A DNA stretch of 33,336 bases, from contig JALHOS010000033.1 of the NCBI GenBank assembly GCA_022842905.1, positions 1 to 33,336 of the forward strand, written 5' to 3'. The first letter of the stretch is position 1; every line of letters begins with the position of its first letter. The stretch is from Myxococcaceae bacterium. Its GTDB lineage: Bacteria; Myxococcota; Myxococcia; Myxococcales; Myxococcaceae. The translations under genes were made by a program, and so were the position numbers. Below, piece after piece: positions 15,649 through 24,332 of this stretch. Below the pieces are notes generated by a model, which did no database searches, was not told the DNA's origin, and was given only the letters and a program-made list of their open reading frames with translations.

Positions 15649-17130
15649 ATGCCCGCGCACCGCTACGTCCTCGCCGTCGACCAAGGCACCACCAGCACCC
15701 GCGCCACCGTCCTCGACTCGAAGCTCAAGGTCGTCGGCGTCGGCCAGCAGGAGCTCCCGCAGCACTTCCCCAAGCCCGGCTGGGTGGAGCACGACCTGAG
15801 CCGCATCTGGGCCGACACCGAGCTCGTCATCGCCAAGGCGCTCAGGGCCGCGCGCATCAAAGGCACGCAGCTGGCCGCCATCGGCATCACCAACCAGCGT
15901 GAGACGAGCGGCCTGTGGACCGAGGCCGGCAAGCCGATTGCCAAGGCGATCGTCTGGCAGGACCGCCGCACCACCGACTTCTGCAACGACCTCAAGGCGA
16001 AGGGTGAAGAAGCGCGAGTGCGTGAGACGACGGGGCTCGTGCTCGACCCGTACTTCTCCGGCACCAAGCTGCGCTGGCTGCTCGACAACGTGAAGGGCGC
16101 CCGCGCGCAGGCCGAAGCCGGGGCGCTGCGCTTCGGCACCATCGACACCTGGCTCGTCTACAAGATGACGGGGCACGTCTCGCACGTCACCGACGTGTCC
16201 AACGCCAGCCGCACGCTGCTGCTCAGCCTCGAGTCGCTCAACTGGGACGACAGTCTGCTGCGGCTGTTCGACGTGCCGCGCCAAGTGCTGCCTCGCGTCG
16301 CCGGCTCGGCGGAGCTGTACGGGCTGACCCGCGGCATGAAGTCGCTGCCCGACGGCATTCCCGTCTCGGGCATGGCCGGCGACCAACAGGCCGCGCTCTT
16401 CGGCCAGGCGTGCTTCAACGTCGGCGAGGCCAAGTGCACGTACGGCACTGGCGCCTTCTTGCTCATGAACGTGGGCACGACGCCGGTCGCGAGCAAGTCG
16501 GGGTTGCTCACCACGGTGGCCTGGAAGGTCGGCGACACGACGACCTACGCCCTCGAAGGCTCGGCCTTCATCGCCGGCGCCGCGGTGCAGTGGCTGCGCG
16601 ACGGGCTGGGCTTCATCAAGAAGGCTTCGGACGTCGAAGCGCTGGCCAAGACGGTGAAGGACTCGGGCCCGGTCGTCTTCGTGCCCGCCCTCGCCGGCTT
16701 GGGCGCGCCGCACTGGCGGCCTGAGGCCCGCGGGCTGTTCGCCGGCATGGACCGCTCGACGACCAAGGGGCACCTGGCCCGCGCGGTGCTCGAGGGCGTC
16801 GCGCTGCAGATTCGGGACCTCGCCGACGCCATGCGGCTCGACTCGGGGAAGGACATTCCCGCGTTCAAGGTCGACGGCGGCGCGGTGCGGAACGATCTGC
16901 TCATGCAGTACCAGGCCGACATCCTCGACACGGTGGTGGTGCGGCCGAAGAACGTCGAGACGACGACGCTGGGCGCGGCGTTCCTCGCGGGGCTGGGCGT
17001 GGGCTTCTGGAAGAGCCCCGACGACATTCGCAAGGCCTGGAAGGCCGACAAGGTCTTCACCCCGAAGATGACGGAGGCCGAGCGCAACCGGCACCTGGCC
17101 AAGTGGCGCGACGCCGTGAGGCGGGCGTAA
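15649..17130 (+). CDS. glpK: Glycerol kinase
   Basis: A 493-residue FGGY-family kinase, ATP + glycerol to glycerol 3-phosphate. The phosphate-binding start VDQGTTSTR (from Asp11), GITNQRETS, IVWQDRRT and catalytic Asp245 in GMAGDQQAALFGQ are all present. So are GTGAFLLMN, LEGSAFIAGAAVQWLRD, FVPALAGLGAPHW and VDGGAVRNDLLMQ. Length matches bacterial GlpK (about 500). A CAGGAG ribosome binding site precedes the ATG. No glpF, glpD or glpR is next to it. A lipoprotein gene starts 2 bases after the stop and may be co-transcribed. Confidence 0.97.
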   Translation: MPAHRYVLAVDQGTTSTRATVLDSKLKVVGVGQQELPQHFPKPGWVEHDLSRIWADTELVIAKALRAARIKGTQLAAIGITNQRETSGLWTEAGKPIAKAIVWQDRRTTDFCNDLKAKGEEARVRETTGLVLDPYFSGTKLRWLLDNVKGARAQAEAGALRFGTIDTWLVYKMTGHVSHVTDVSNASRTLLLSLESLNWDDSLLRLFDVPRQVLPRVAGSAELYGLTRGMKSLPDGIPVSGMAGDQQAALFGQACFNVGEAKCTYGTGAFLLMNVGTTPVASKSGLLTTVAWKVGDTTTYALEGSAFIAGAAVQWLRDGLGFIKKASDVEALAKTVKDSGPVVFVPALAGLGAPHWRPEARGLFAGMDRSTTKGHLARAVLEGVALQIRDLADAMRLDSGKDIPAFKVDGGAVRNDLLMQYQADILDTVVVRPKNVETTTLGAAFLAGLGVGFWKSPDDIRKAWKADKVFTPKMTEAERNRHLAKWRDAVRRA

Positions 17131-17132
17131 GC

Positions 17133-17897
17133 GTGAAGTGCGCGTGGGTGGCAGCGGCGCTGATCGCCTCGAGCGCGTGCAGCCGGTGCGGTGAACGCCG
17201 ACCGGCAGACGCGGGGACCGGCACGCCCGGCATCGGCGCGGTGACCGACGGCGGCCCCGTGACGCACTCCATCGACCTGCGCACGGTGCTGCTGCTGGCG
17301 TTCCCCGAGAACCGCGGCGCCGACATTCAGGTCGGGCGCGCCACGCTCATTCGCCGGGCGCACGGGCTAGCCGACTGGAAGGGCGCGGTGAGCCAGGCCT
17401 TCGGCCGCATGTCCTTCGCGCTCCAAGACGCGGGGACCGACGCGCTGCTGGTCGGCGCCAACGCCGGCCTCAACGTGAGCCTGCAGTCGGTGCAAGGCGA
17501 CGCCGCAGAGCTGCGGTTCTGGCTCGAGCTCGACGACGAAGTGGTGATGAAGCTGTACGGTGCGCCGGTCAGCCTGTCGACGCAGGAGATGGCGCTGTAC
17601 TTCCCGCGGGACAAGCAAGCGGTGGTCGACGACGAGCGCTTCATCGTGGCGCTGGACTACGTGGCCGACGAGCGCCGCGCCGCGTTCCTCACCAAGCAGG
17701 CGCTGCAGCTGCTCGAGCGCTCCGGCATGTTCGTGTTCGAAGGTGCGCGGCCGTGGGCCGACGACGCCGGCGTGCCCGACGAGTTCGTCGCCGTCATGCG
17801 CAACGTCGACGACGGGGCGAAGTACACCGTCAAGCGCCACGGCGCGCTCGTGCACGTGGAGTACGAGCTGGCCACCTTCGAACGGCCGGCCCAGTAG
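17133..17897 (+). CDS. Lipoprotein of unknown function
   Basis: A 254-residue protein with a GTG start 2 bases after glpK, chosen because it begins the signal peptide MKCAWVAAALIASSAC, with Cys16 as lipidation site. The mature part starts with a short Asp/Gly/Pro linker. A mixed alpha/beta domain follows, with segments such as ADIQVGRATLIRRAHGLADW, MSFALQDAGTDALLVGANAG and EMALYFPRDKQAVVDDERF. No catalytic motif or known domain is apparent. Its close linkage to glpK suggests co-transcription but does not explain its job. Such orphan lipoproteins are frequent in myxobacteria. Confidence 0.8.
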   Translation: MKCAWVAAALIASSACSRCGERRPADAGTGTPGIGAVTDGGPVTHSIDLRTVLLLAFPENRGADIQVGRATLIRRAHGLADWKGAVSQAFGRMSFALQDAGTDALLVGANAGLNVSLQSVQGDAAELRFWLELDDEVVMKLYGAPVSLSTQEMALYFPRDKQAVVDDERFIVALDYVADERRAAFLTKQALQLLERSGMFVFEGARPWADDAGVPDEFVAVMRNVDDGAKYTVKRHGALVHVEYELATFERPAQ

Positions 17898-18118
17898 CGA
17901 GGCTTCCCCACGCGCGCGAGGGTCAGCGGTCGTCGTGCGCGTGCAGTCGGTCCTCCTCGTGGGCGGACGTGGCGCGGGACATGGCGAGCTCGAGCGCGGC
18001 GCCCACTGCCTCGAGCGGAAAGCTCGCAGCGGCGCCGCCAGGAACGCCGGAGGTGCGTCGGGTAGACGGTCCACGCTTCGTCGGCTACAGCCCTCAGCCC
18101 GCGAGAGCCCCCCACCTC

Positions 18119-19471
18119 ATGACTTCAACCGCTCAGCCCAGCCCGCTGCGGCAGCTGCTCACCTTGGCGCTGCCCATCGTCATCTCTCGCGCGAGCCAGA
18201 CCGTCATCGGCCTGTCCGACGCGCTGCTCGTGGCGGACCTGGGCAAGACCGCGCTGTCCGCCACCACCACCGGCGCCCTCAACGTCATGGTGCTGCTCAT
18301 TCTGCCCATGGGCGTGACGTTCATCGTCTCGAGCTACGCGGCGCAGCACTTCGGCCGCGGGGAGCTGGGGGCCGCGCGCCGCTACGGCTGGTACGGCCTC
18401 ATCGTCTCGCTCTTCGCTCAGGCCTTGGGGCTCTTGGGGCTGTTGCCGCTGCACTGGGTGCTCGACGTCATGCCCATGGAGGCAGACGTCCGCGGCCTCA
18501 TGGAAGAGTACATGCGCATTCGCCTGCTGACGGGCGGCGCGGCGATCGGCGTCGAGGCGCTCGCCAACTACTACGGCGGGCTGGGCCGCACGCGGCCGGG
18601 CATGGTGGCCAACCTCGTGGCCATGGCGCTCAACGTGGTGCTCGACTGGGCCCTCATCTGGGGAAAGCTCGGCGCGCCGGCGCTCGGCGTGGCGGGAGCG
18701 GCCTGGGCGAGCGCGCTGGCCACGCTGGTCGCGTTCCTCGGCTTCTTCGCGTTCTTCCTGTGGGACGGGCGGGAGCTGGACAGGCCTCGACTCGCGCTGC
18801 ACGAGCTGCTGCGCATGCTGCGCTTCGGGCTGCCCAGCGGCTTCAACTGGCTCTTCGAGTTCCTCGCCTACGTCGTCTTCGTCAACGTGGTGGTCGGCAA
18901 GCTCGGCACGGCGACGCTCGCGGCCCTCAACAGCGTCATGCAGCTCAACAGCGCGTCCTTCATGCCGTCTTTTGGGCTGTCGAGCGCGGGCGCCATTTTG
19001 GTGGGCCAGGCGATCGGCGCGAAGAAGAAGGACGACGTGCCCGCTCTGGTGTGGCTCACCGTGCGCGCCGCGGCGAGCTGGCAGGGGGCGATCGGCCTCT
19101 TCTACTTCTTCATTCCTGCGGTGCTGATGCGGCCCTTCACCGACGGCCCAGGCGGCGCGGAGATGCTCGAGGTCGGCACCCGCGTGCTGATGGTGTCCGC
19201 GGCCTGGCAGCTCTTCGACGCGACGGCCATGGCGTACGCCGAAACCCTGCGCGCCGCCGGCGACACGCTCTTCCCCATGCTGGTCCGCATCGTCATCGCC
19301 TGGTTCGTGTTCCTCCCCGGCGCCGCGTACAGCGTGTACGGCCTGGGCCTGAGCGAAGTCGCAGCGTCCTTCTGGCTCGTCGCGTACCTGGGGCTCCTCG
19401 CCGTGGCCATGGTGCTGCGCTTCCGCAGCGGCAAGTGGCGCTCCATGGAGCTCGTCGAAGGCGCACACTGA
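18119..19471 (+). CDS. MATE-family multidrug/metabolite efflux protein
   Basis: A 450-residue inner-membrane antiporter with about 12 transmembrane helices in two homologous halves. Start MTSTAQPSPLRQLLTLALPI leads directly into helix 1, with the MATE-like LALPIVISRASQTVIGLSDA. Internal signatures include YYGGLGRTRPGMVANLV with an Asp in helix region VVLDWALIWG, and LRFGLPSGFNWLFEF at the start of the second half. MATE proteins export cationic compounds by Na+ or H+ antiport. The substrate is unknown. The 221 bases upstream contain no convincing gene, and the downstream 74 bases carry the hairpin and promoter-like region of the next operon. Confidence 0.92.
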   Translation: MTSTAQPSPLRQLLTLALPIVISRASQTVIGLSDALLVADLGKTALSATTTGALNVMVLLILPMGVTFIVSSYAAQHFGRGELGAARRYGWYGLIVSLFAQALGLLGLLPLHWVLDVMPMEADVRGLMEEYMRIRLLTGGAAIGVEALANYYGGLGRTRPGMVANLVAMALNVVLDWALIWGKLGAPALGVAGAAWASALATLVAFLGFFAFFLWDGRELDRPRLALHELLRMLRFGLPSGFNWLFEFLAYVVFVNVVVGKLGTATLAALNSVMQLNSASFMPSFGLSSAGAILVGQAIGAKKKDDVPALVWLTVRAAASWQGAIGLFYFFIPAVLMRPFTDGPGGAEMLEVGTRVLMVSAAWQLFDATAMAYAETLRAAGDTLFPMLVRIVIAWFVFLPGAAYSVYGLGLSEVAASFWLVAYLGLLAVAMVLRFRSGKWRSMELVEGAH

Positions 19472-19494
19472 GATTTTGCGAGCGGTAAAGCGTT

Positions 19495-19500
19495 GATAAT
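19495..19500 (+). promoter_or_regulatory. Candidate -10 element before the SulP-carbonic anhydrase operon
   Basis: GATAAT in an A/T-rich stretch that stands out from the surrounding GC-rich DNA. No convincing -35 hexamer is seen at the proper spacing. Confidence 0.3.
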
Positions 19501-19516
19501 GAGGAATCGTTAGAGG

Positions 19517-19537
19517 CCGCATGGTGCCTTCATGCGG
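19517..19537 (+). promoter_or_regulatory. Hairpin 8 bases before the SulP-carbonic anhydrase start codon
   Basis: CCGCATG (19517-19523) and CATGCGG (19531-19537) form a perfect 7-bp stem with a 7-base loop. It lies after the candidate -10 and 8 bases before ATG 19546. It could be the terminator of the MATE gene, although no U-tract follows, or a 5' UTR element affecting initiation of the operon. Confidence 0.45.
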
Positions 19538-19545
19538 TTGGGTCT

Positions 19546-21651
19546 ATGGAGCGCGGCTCCGTGGACACCTTCAAACAGTTGGGACCCGCTGCCCGGCAGC
19601 GGCGCCTCGAGGCTGGTGGGGCCAAGCCGTGGAAGGACGACTGGGCGGACATGTTCCGCTCGTGGCTCTCGTCCTGGAAGGTGCTGGGCGAGCCGGGCGT
19701 CGTTCGCGACGATCTGTTGTCCGGCCTGACGGTGGCGGCGGTCGCGCTGCCCCTCAACCTCGCGCTGGCCGTGGCGTCCGGCTTGCCTCCGTCGGCGGGC
19801 ATCGTCGCGGGCGCGCTGGGCGGCGTCGTGGCGGCGCTCTTCGGTGGCTCGACGCTGCAGGTGACGGGGCCGGCGGCGGCGCTGTCTCCGCTGGTGTTGG
19901 TGGTGGCGCACCGCTTCGGCGGCATCGGCGTGGCGGCCATGACGCTCATGGTGGGCGTCATGTTGATCGTCCTGGCGTTCACGCGCGCCGGTCACCTGGC
20001 CAAGCACGTGCCGGAGTCGGTGCTCGCCGGCTTCACCACCGGCGTGGGCCTCAAGCTGCTCGACGGTGAGCTGCCGAAGTTCCTGGGCTTCTCGTACAAG
20101 GTGGCCGAGCTCGCGTCGATGATGCACCGGCCCGAGTGGCTGCACGAGGTGCAGTGGGCGTCGGTGGTGTGCGGGCTCTTCGTGGCGCTGACGGTGGTGG
20201 TGCTGCGGCCGTACAAGCGCGTGCCCGCGGCGCTCATGGCGATCGGCGTGGTGACGTTCGTCGCGCACTACGTCAACTGGGACATTCGCCGCATCGGCGA
20301 GATCCCCACGCAGCTGCCGCAGTGGTCGCTGCCCGTCGTCGCCGACGAAGAGTGGCTCGATCTCTTCTTGGCGATGTTGCCGCTGGGCCTCTTGGCCGGC
20401 GTCGAGTCGCTGCTGTCCGCCGCCGCGGTGGACCGCATGCTGCGCGAGTCGCGCCCGGACAAGACGCACACGCCGCACCAGCCGAGCCTGGAGCTGTTCG
20501 GCCAGGGCCTGGCCAACCTGGTGGTGTCCTTCTTCGGCGGCATGCCGGTGACGGGCGTGGTGGTGCGGTCCGGCCTCAACGTGCAGTCCGGGGGCCGATC
20601 GCGGCTGGCGTCGATTACGCACGGCGTGCTGCTGGGGACGGCGGTGCTCGTCATCGCCCCCATCATCATGGAGACGCCGGTGGCGGCGCTTTCCGGGCTG
20701 CTGCTCGTCATCGGCATGCGCCTCATCGAGGTGAAGACGCTCGTTCACCTCTACAGCGTCTCGAAGCTCGAGGCGCTGGCCTTCATCGTCGCGGGCGCCG
20801 GCACGGTGTCCGGGAAGCTCATGGAGGGCCTGGGGCTCGCCATGGCCATTCACCTCGTCAACCGGTGGATGACGCGGGGCAAGGACGCCGAGCTGCAGCA
20901 GATCGCCCACGAGCTGGAGCCCGGGGTCCGCGCCATGTTGCCGAAGGCGGCGGCGCACGCGCGGGGCCTGCACCCGGAGTCGCCGGTGGGCGCGGGCGGC
21001 TGGCTCGCGCACGTCAAGGGCAAGGCGGTGATGGCGCCGACGTCGTACGTGCACCCGAAGGCGAGCGTCATCGGCCACGTCGTGCTGGGTGACAACGTGC
21101 ACATCGCCGCTGGGGCGTCGGTGCGCGCCGACGAAGGCACGCCCTTCTTCATCGGAGCCAACTCGAACGTGCAGGACGGCGTCGTCATTCACGCGCTGAA
21201 GGAAAAGCGGGTGGTGGTCGCCGGCGAAGAGTGGGCCGTCTACGTGGGGCAGAACGTGTCCATGGCGCACGACGCGCTGGTCCACGGGCCTTGTTACGTC
21301 GGCGACGACACCTTCATCGGCTTCAAGGCGGTGGTGCACGACGCGGTGGTGGGCAAGCACTGCTTCATCGGCATCGGCGCGGTGGTGGTGGGCGTCGAGG
21401 TGCCCGACGGGCGCTTCGTGCCCCACGGCACCATCGTCGACACGCAGGACAAGGTCGACGCGCTGCCCCAGGCCAACCACACCCAGCACCTGTTCAACGA
21501 AGACGTCGTGGACGTGAACAAGGGCCTCGCCGCGGCGTACCGGGCGGCGGCGCTGACCGGAAGGGCGCCGCGCGCCGCAGCCAGCGAAGGCCGCGGCCCG
21601 GGCAACGTGTGGGACGAAGCGTGGGCGCGGTCCGGCGGCGGCAAGTTCTAA
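19546..21651 (+). CDS. SulP anion transporter fused to CcmM-like gamma-carbonic anhydrase
   Basis: A 701-residue fusion. Residues about 55-450 form a SulP transporter of 10-14 helices, with DDLLSGLTVAAVALPLNLAL, GGSTLQVTGPAAAL, and ESLLSAAAVDRMLRESRPDK followed by ELFGQGLANLVVSFFGGMPV. Instead of the usual STAS domain, residues 495-680 are a left-handed beta-helix gamma-carbonic anhydrase of CcmM type: VHPKASVIGHVVLGDNVHIA, RADEGTPFFIGANSNVQDG, and zinc ligands His549, His575 and His580. The tail DTQDKVDALPQANHTQH also matches CcmM. The protein likely moves bicarbonate and interconverts it with CO2 at the inner face. It is first in an operon with two SPFH genes. Fusions of SulP to beta-class carbonic anhydrases are known; the gamma-class version appears unusual. 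Confidence 0.93.
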   Translation: MERGSVDTFKQLGPAARQRRLEAGGAKPWKDDWADMFRSWLSSWKVLGEPGVVRDDLLSGLTVAAVALPLNLALAVASGLPPSAGIVAGALGGVVAALFGGSTLQVTGPAAALSPLVLVVAHRFGGIGVAAMTLMVGVMLIVLAFTRAGHLAKHVPESVLAGFTTGVGLKLLDGELPKFLGFSYKVAELASMMHRPEWLHEVQWASVVCGLFVALTVVVLRPYKRVPAALMAIGVVTFVAHYVNWDIRRIGEIPTQLPQWSLPVVADEEWLDLFLAMLPLGLLAGVESLLSAAAVDRMLRESRPDKTHTPHQPSLELFGQGLANLVVSFFGGMPVTGVVVRSGLNVQSGGRSRLASITHGVLLGTAVLVIAPIIMETPVAALSGLLLVIGMRLIEVKTLVHLYSVSKLEALAFIVAGAGTVSGKLMEGLGLAMAIHLVNRWMTRGKDAELQQIAHELEPGVRAMLPKAAAHARGLHPESPVGAGGWLAHVKGKAVMAPTSYVHPKASVIGHVVLGDNVHIAAGASVRADEGTPFFIGANSNVQDGVVIHALKEKRVVVAGEEWAVYVGQNVSMAHDALVHGPCYVGDDTFIGFKAVVHDAVVGKHCFIGIGAVVVGVEVPDGRFVPHGTIVDTQDKVDALPQANHTQHLFNEDVVDVNKGLAAAYRAAALTGRAPRAAASEGRGPGNVWDEAWARSGGGKF

Positions 21652-21671
21652 GTAGGGCAGGAGGCGACGAG

Positions 21672-22544
21672 ATGATTGGTGTCGGTGTGGCAGTTGGCCT
21701 GGGTGTGTACCTGCTGTGGCTGCTCAAGGACTGCGCGTTCCGCGTGGAAGAAGGCCATGCGGCGGTGCTGGTGCGCTTTGGCCGCGCGCTGCGGGAAGGC
21801 GCGGCGCTCAAGGTGTTCGGGCCGGGCTTGCACGGGAAGTGGCCGTGGGACCACGCCGTGCCCGTGTCGCTGCGCGAACAGGTGCTGGACCTGTCCGGCG
21901 AGCACGGCGGCCAGAAGCTGATGATGGAAGACGGCACCGAGCTGCGGCTGGACGCGCGGCTGCGGTTCTCGGCCGAGCCCAAGTTCCTCGAGGACCTGCT
22001 GTTCGGGCTCAAGGCGCCGCTCGATCACCTGACCGGGCTCTTCACCTGCGTGCTGCGCAACGAAGTGGCCAACGTGGCGTCGCCCAAGCCCGACGCCGTG
22101 GTGGCGCTGCGCAGCCCCGAGGCGGCCTTGGGCGCGTACGGCGTGCTCCGGCGCGAGCGCCGCCTCATCAACGACAACATGGCGCGCTTCGCCGAGCAGC
22201 ACCTCGGAGAGCACTACGGCGTGCGCTTCGGCGCCGTCGACGTCATCGACCTGCTGCCCCCCGAAGAGCTCAGAGACGCGCTCAACGGCGTGACCCAGTC
22301 TCGGGCTGACGCGCAGGCCGCCCGGCTGCACATGGAAGCGGACTGCATGCAGCGCGTGCTCGCGGCGGAGCGGGGCATCGCCATCGCCCAGGCGCGGGCG
22401 CGGGCCGCGGCGAAGGAGCTGAGCACCCTGGGTGGGTTTCTCGGCACGCTGGCCGAGCAAGGTGTGCTCGAGGACTACGTCCAGCGCCGCCGCGACGAAG
22501 TGCTGTCCGACACGCGCACCGTCTACGTGAAGGAGGCCCGCTGA
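21672..22544 (+). CDS. SPFH/band-7 membrane protein (first of pair)
   Basis: A 290-residue protein preceded by a good GGAGG ribosome binding site 20 bases after the transporter stop. Residues 1-20 form one N-terminal membrane anchor (MIGVGVAVGLGVYLLWLL). The SPFH domain follows (FRVEEGHAAVLVRFGRAL, then FGPGLHGKWPWDHAVPVSLR, and MMEDGTELRLDARLRF), as in stomatin/prohibitin proteins. A C-terminal Ala/Glu-rich helical stretch (AQARARAAAKEL) supports oligomerisation. SPFH proteins form large membrane rings and scaffold or stabilise other membrane proteins. Its stop overlaps the next start by one base. The partner is probably the SulP-carbonic anhydrase fusion. Confidence 0.86.
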   Translation: MIGVGVAVGLGVYLLWLLKDCAFRVEEGHAAVLVRFGRALREGAALKVFGPGLHGKWPWDHAVPVSLREQVLDLSGEHGGQKLMMEDGTELRLDARLRFSAEPKFLEDLLFGLKAPLDHLTGLFTCVLRNEVANVASPKPDAVVALRSPEAALGAYGVLRRERRLINDNMARFAEQHLGEHYGVRFGAVDVIDLLPPEELRDALNGVTQSRADAQAARLHMEADCMQRVLAAERGIAIAQARARAAAKELSTLGGFLGTLAEQGVLEDYVQRRRDEVLSDTRTVYVKEAR

Positions 22545-23500
22545 TGCGCTCCGCCTTGGCCGCAGAGCTGAACTCCGCGCTGGCCGCCGAAGGGCTGGGC
22601 AGCGTGCTGCCGTCCGAAGAGCTGGTGCCGCTGGTCGGTGGGCTGGCGCTCGGCGCCGCCGTGCTGCCGCTGCTCGGTCGGCTGTTCAAGCTCTTCTTCG
22701 TCGAGGTCGAAGACGCCCACGCGGTGCTGGTGACGCGCTTCGGCAAGCTCGTCGCGACGCTCAAGGAGCCGGGCCTGGTGTTCTGGCCCAGCAAGCCCAT
22801 GCCGTGGGTCAAGGTGAAGTCGGTGTCGCTGGCCAAGGACTTCCGGCTGCTGTCCGGCGTGCACGTCAACGACGCCCGCGGCACGACGCTGCTGGTGGAC
22901 CTGTGGTTCGAAGTCCGCGTGGTCGACCCGGTGCGCGCGCTCTTCGCGGTCGAAGACTGGGACCGCGCGGTGAAGAGCTTGGTCATGCACGCGGCCACGT
23001 CGATTTTGGGTGCGCGGGAGTTCGGTGAGATTTTGGCCGACCGCGACGTGTTGGCGCGGCTGCTCAAGGACGAAGTGGCGCCGGAGACGGCGCGCTGGGG
23101 CGTGCAGGTGGAGCACACGTTCATTCGCAACGTGACGCTGCTGCCCGAAGTGGCGCGGCACATGTTCAGCACCGTCTCGGCGCGGCTCGACCAAGCCAAG
23201 GCCCTCATCGACGAGCAGGCCCGCCTGGACGTCGCGCAGCTCGAAGCGGACACGCAGGCGAAGGTGGCGGCGCTCGTCGGCGAAGCCAAGGCGCAGTACC
23301 CGCTGGAGATTGGGAAGGCCCTGGCCGAGCTCAAGCGCAAGAAGCCGGTGTACGAGGCGTACGCCGAGCTTTACCGCCTCTCGCAGCTGCGCCCGCAGCG
23401 CACCGTCGCGTTTCGTGGCTTCTCGAGCAGCGACGTCCGCGCCGTCGAGGGCGCCATGCTGGACCTCCAGCCCGGCGGCGAGCCCAAGCCGGTGCTCTAA
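22544..23500 (+). CDS. SPFH/band-7 membrane protein (second of pair)
   Basis: A 318-residue protein starting one base into the previous stop (TGATG), with AGGAGG upstream. A hydrophobic region at residues 28-52 (LVPLVGGLALGAAVLPLLGR) is followed by an SPFH domain with VEVEDAHAVLVTRFGKL, EPGLVFWPSKP and DARGTTLLVDLWFEVRVVDP. A coiled-coil region follows (ARLDVAQLEADTQAKVAALV). It is distinct from the first SPFH protein in sequence, so the two probably form a hetero-oligomer like HflK/HflC or prohibitin 1/2. It is not HflKC by context, since no hflX or purA is present. Confidence 0.86.
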   Translation: MRSALAAELNSALAAEGLGSVLPSEELVPLVGGLALGAAVLPLLGRLFKLFFVEVEDAHAVLVTRFGKLVATLKEPGLVFWPSKPMPWVKVKSVSLAKDFRLLSGVHVNDARGTTLLVDLWFEVRVVDPVRALFAVEDWDRAVKSLVMHAATSILGAREFGEILADRDVLARLLKDEVAPETARWGVQVEHTFIRNVTLLPEVARHMFSTVSARLDQAKALIDEQARLDVAQLEADTQAKVAALVGEAKAQYPLEIGKALAELKRKKPVYEAYAELYRLSQLRPQRTVAFRGFSSSDVRAVEGAMLDLQPGGEPKPVL

Positions 23501-23506
23501 AGACCC

Positions 23507-24229
23507 TCATTCCACCGGCTGGACGAACTGGCTGTGCTGTGAGGGCGGCTGGCGCTTGCGGTCGTAGTGCGTCTTGAGCGTGTAGCCCACGCCGGCCACG
23601 CCGGCCGCCGCCGCCGGGAAGAGCAGGGTGAGGTGTTGGAGGTGCGGGTACACGAGCGCCGCCGCGACGCCGCCCGCGACGAAGCCTGAGAGCAGCGTCA
23701 GGTGCAGGACGAAGCGGTGTTTGTCGAAGCGGTCGAAGTGGCGCAGCGCGTGCCCGAGGTTGATGCCCAGGTCCGTGACGACGCCGGTCATGTGCGAGGT
23801 GCGCACCACCGCGCCGCTGAAGCTGCTGGCCAGCGCGTTCTGCAAGCCCGCCGCGGCCGCCGCCGTCATGTTGGCCCACACGCCGTCGGCGCCGAAGCCC
23901 CAGGCCGCCGCGAAGAGGAGCAGCGATTCCACCACCAGCGCCACGCCGTAACGCCGGCTGTGGTGCAGCGTCGCGTCGCGAATGATGAAGCCGGACAGCA
24001 TGGCCCCCAAGAAGAAGGACGCGACCATGCGCAGCGCGTTCGCCCCCTGCGCGGGCTGGCCGGCGATGAAGTCCGTCGCCACGTGCGACAGCGGGCCGGT
24101 GACGTGGGTCAGGCCTTGGTGGGTGATGTCGAGCAGACCGACGGCGTTCACCGAGCCGGCGAGGCTGGTGAGCAAGAAGCCGCCGACGAGGACCCACAGC
24201 GGGGCCTTCTTGGTGAAGTGGCGCTCCAC
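23507..24229 (-). CDS. DUF1275 (YoaK-like) membrane protein
   Basis: A 240-residue inner-membrane protein with about six helices. Start (GTG) MERHFTKKAPLWVLVGGFLL leads to LAGSVNAVGLLDITHQGLTH and VTGPLSHVATDF. The middle segment is AAAAAGLQNALASSFSGAVV followed by RTSHMTGVVTDLG. These are signatures of the DUF1275/YoaK family, whose function is unknown. The stop lies 6 bases from the stop of the SPFH operon, so the units are convergent. The C-terminal tail is soluble and rich in Gln/Pro. Confidence 0.9.
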   Translation of the reverse strand: MERHFTKKAPLWVLVGGFLLTSLAGSVNAVGLLDITHQGLTHVTGPLSHVATDFIAGQPAQGANALRMVASFFLGAMLSGFIIRDATLHHSRRYGVALVVESLLLFAAAWGFGADGVWANMTAAAAAGLQNALASSFSGAVVRTSHMTGVVTDLGINLGHALRHFDRFDKHRFVLHLTLLSGFVAGGVAAALVYPHLQHLTLLFPAAAAGVAGVGYTLKTHYDRKRQPPSQHSQFVQPVE

Positions 24230-24332
24230 GTGTCCGTGACAGTGTGCGCCGACCGGTGGCCGTGTCCACCTTCAGGCACGCAGGGGCGCAGGCTGCGCGG
24301 CCAGGGCCTTCCGACGTCACGGCCGCTCGACG

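Noticed and set aside
17898-18118. Possible small gene between the lipoprotein and the MATE gene
   Set aside because: Open frames here continue from the neighbours' alternative frames, have no ribosome binding site and show no recognisable protein features.
19510-21489. Long minus-strand open frame (about 660 codons) across the SulP-carbonic anhydrase gene
   Set aside because: It is antisense to a clear transporter-enzyme gene, its His/Arg-rich low-complexity translation has no domain, and it arises from the GC-rich third-position bias.
21672-23500. SPFH pair as HflK/HflC
   Set aside because: Context is different (no hflX, purA or ftsH) and the pair follows a bicarbonate transporter-CA gene; only the general SPFH family can be supported.
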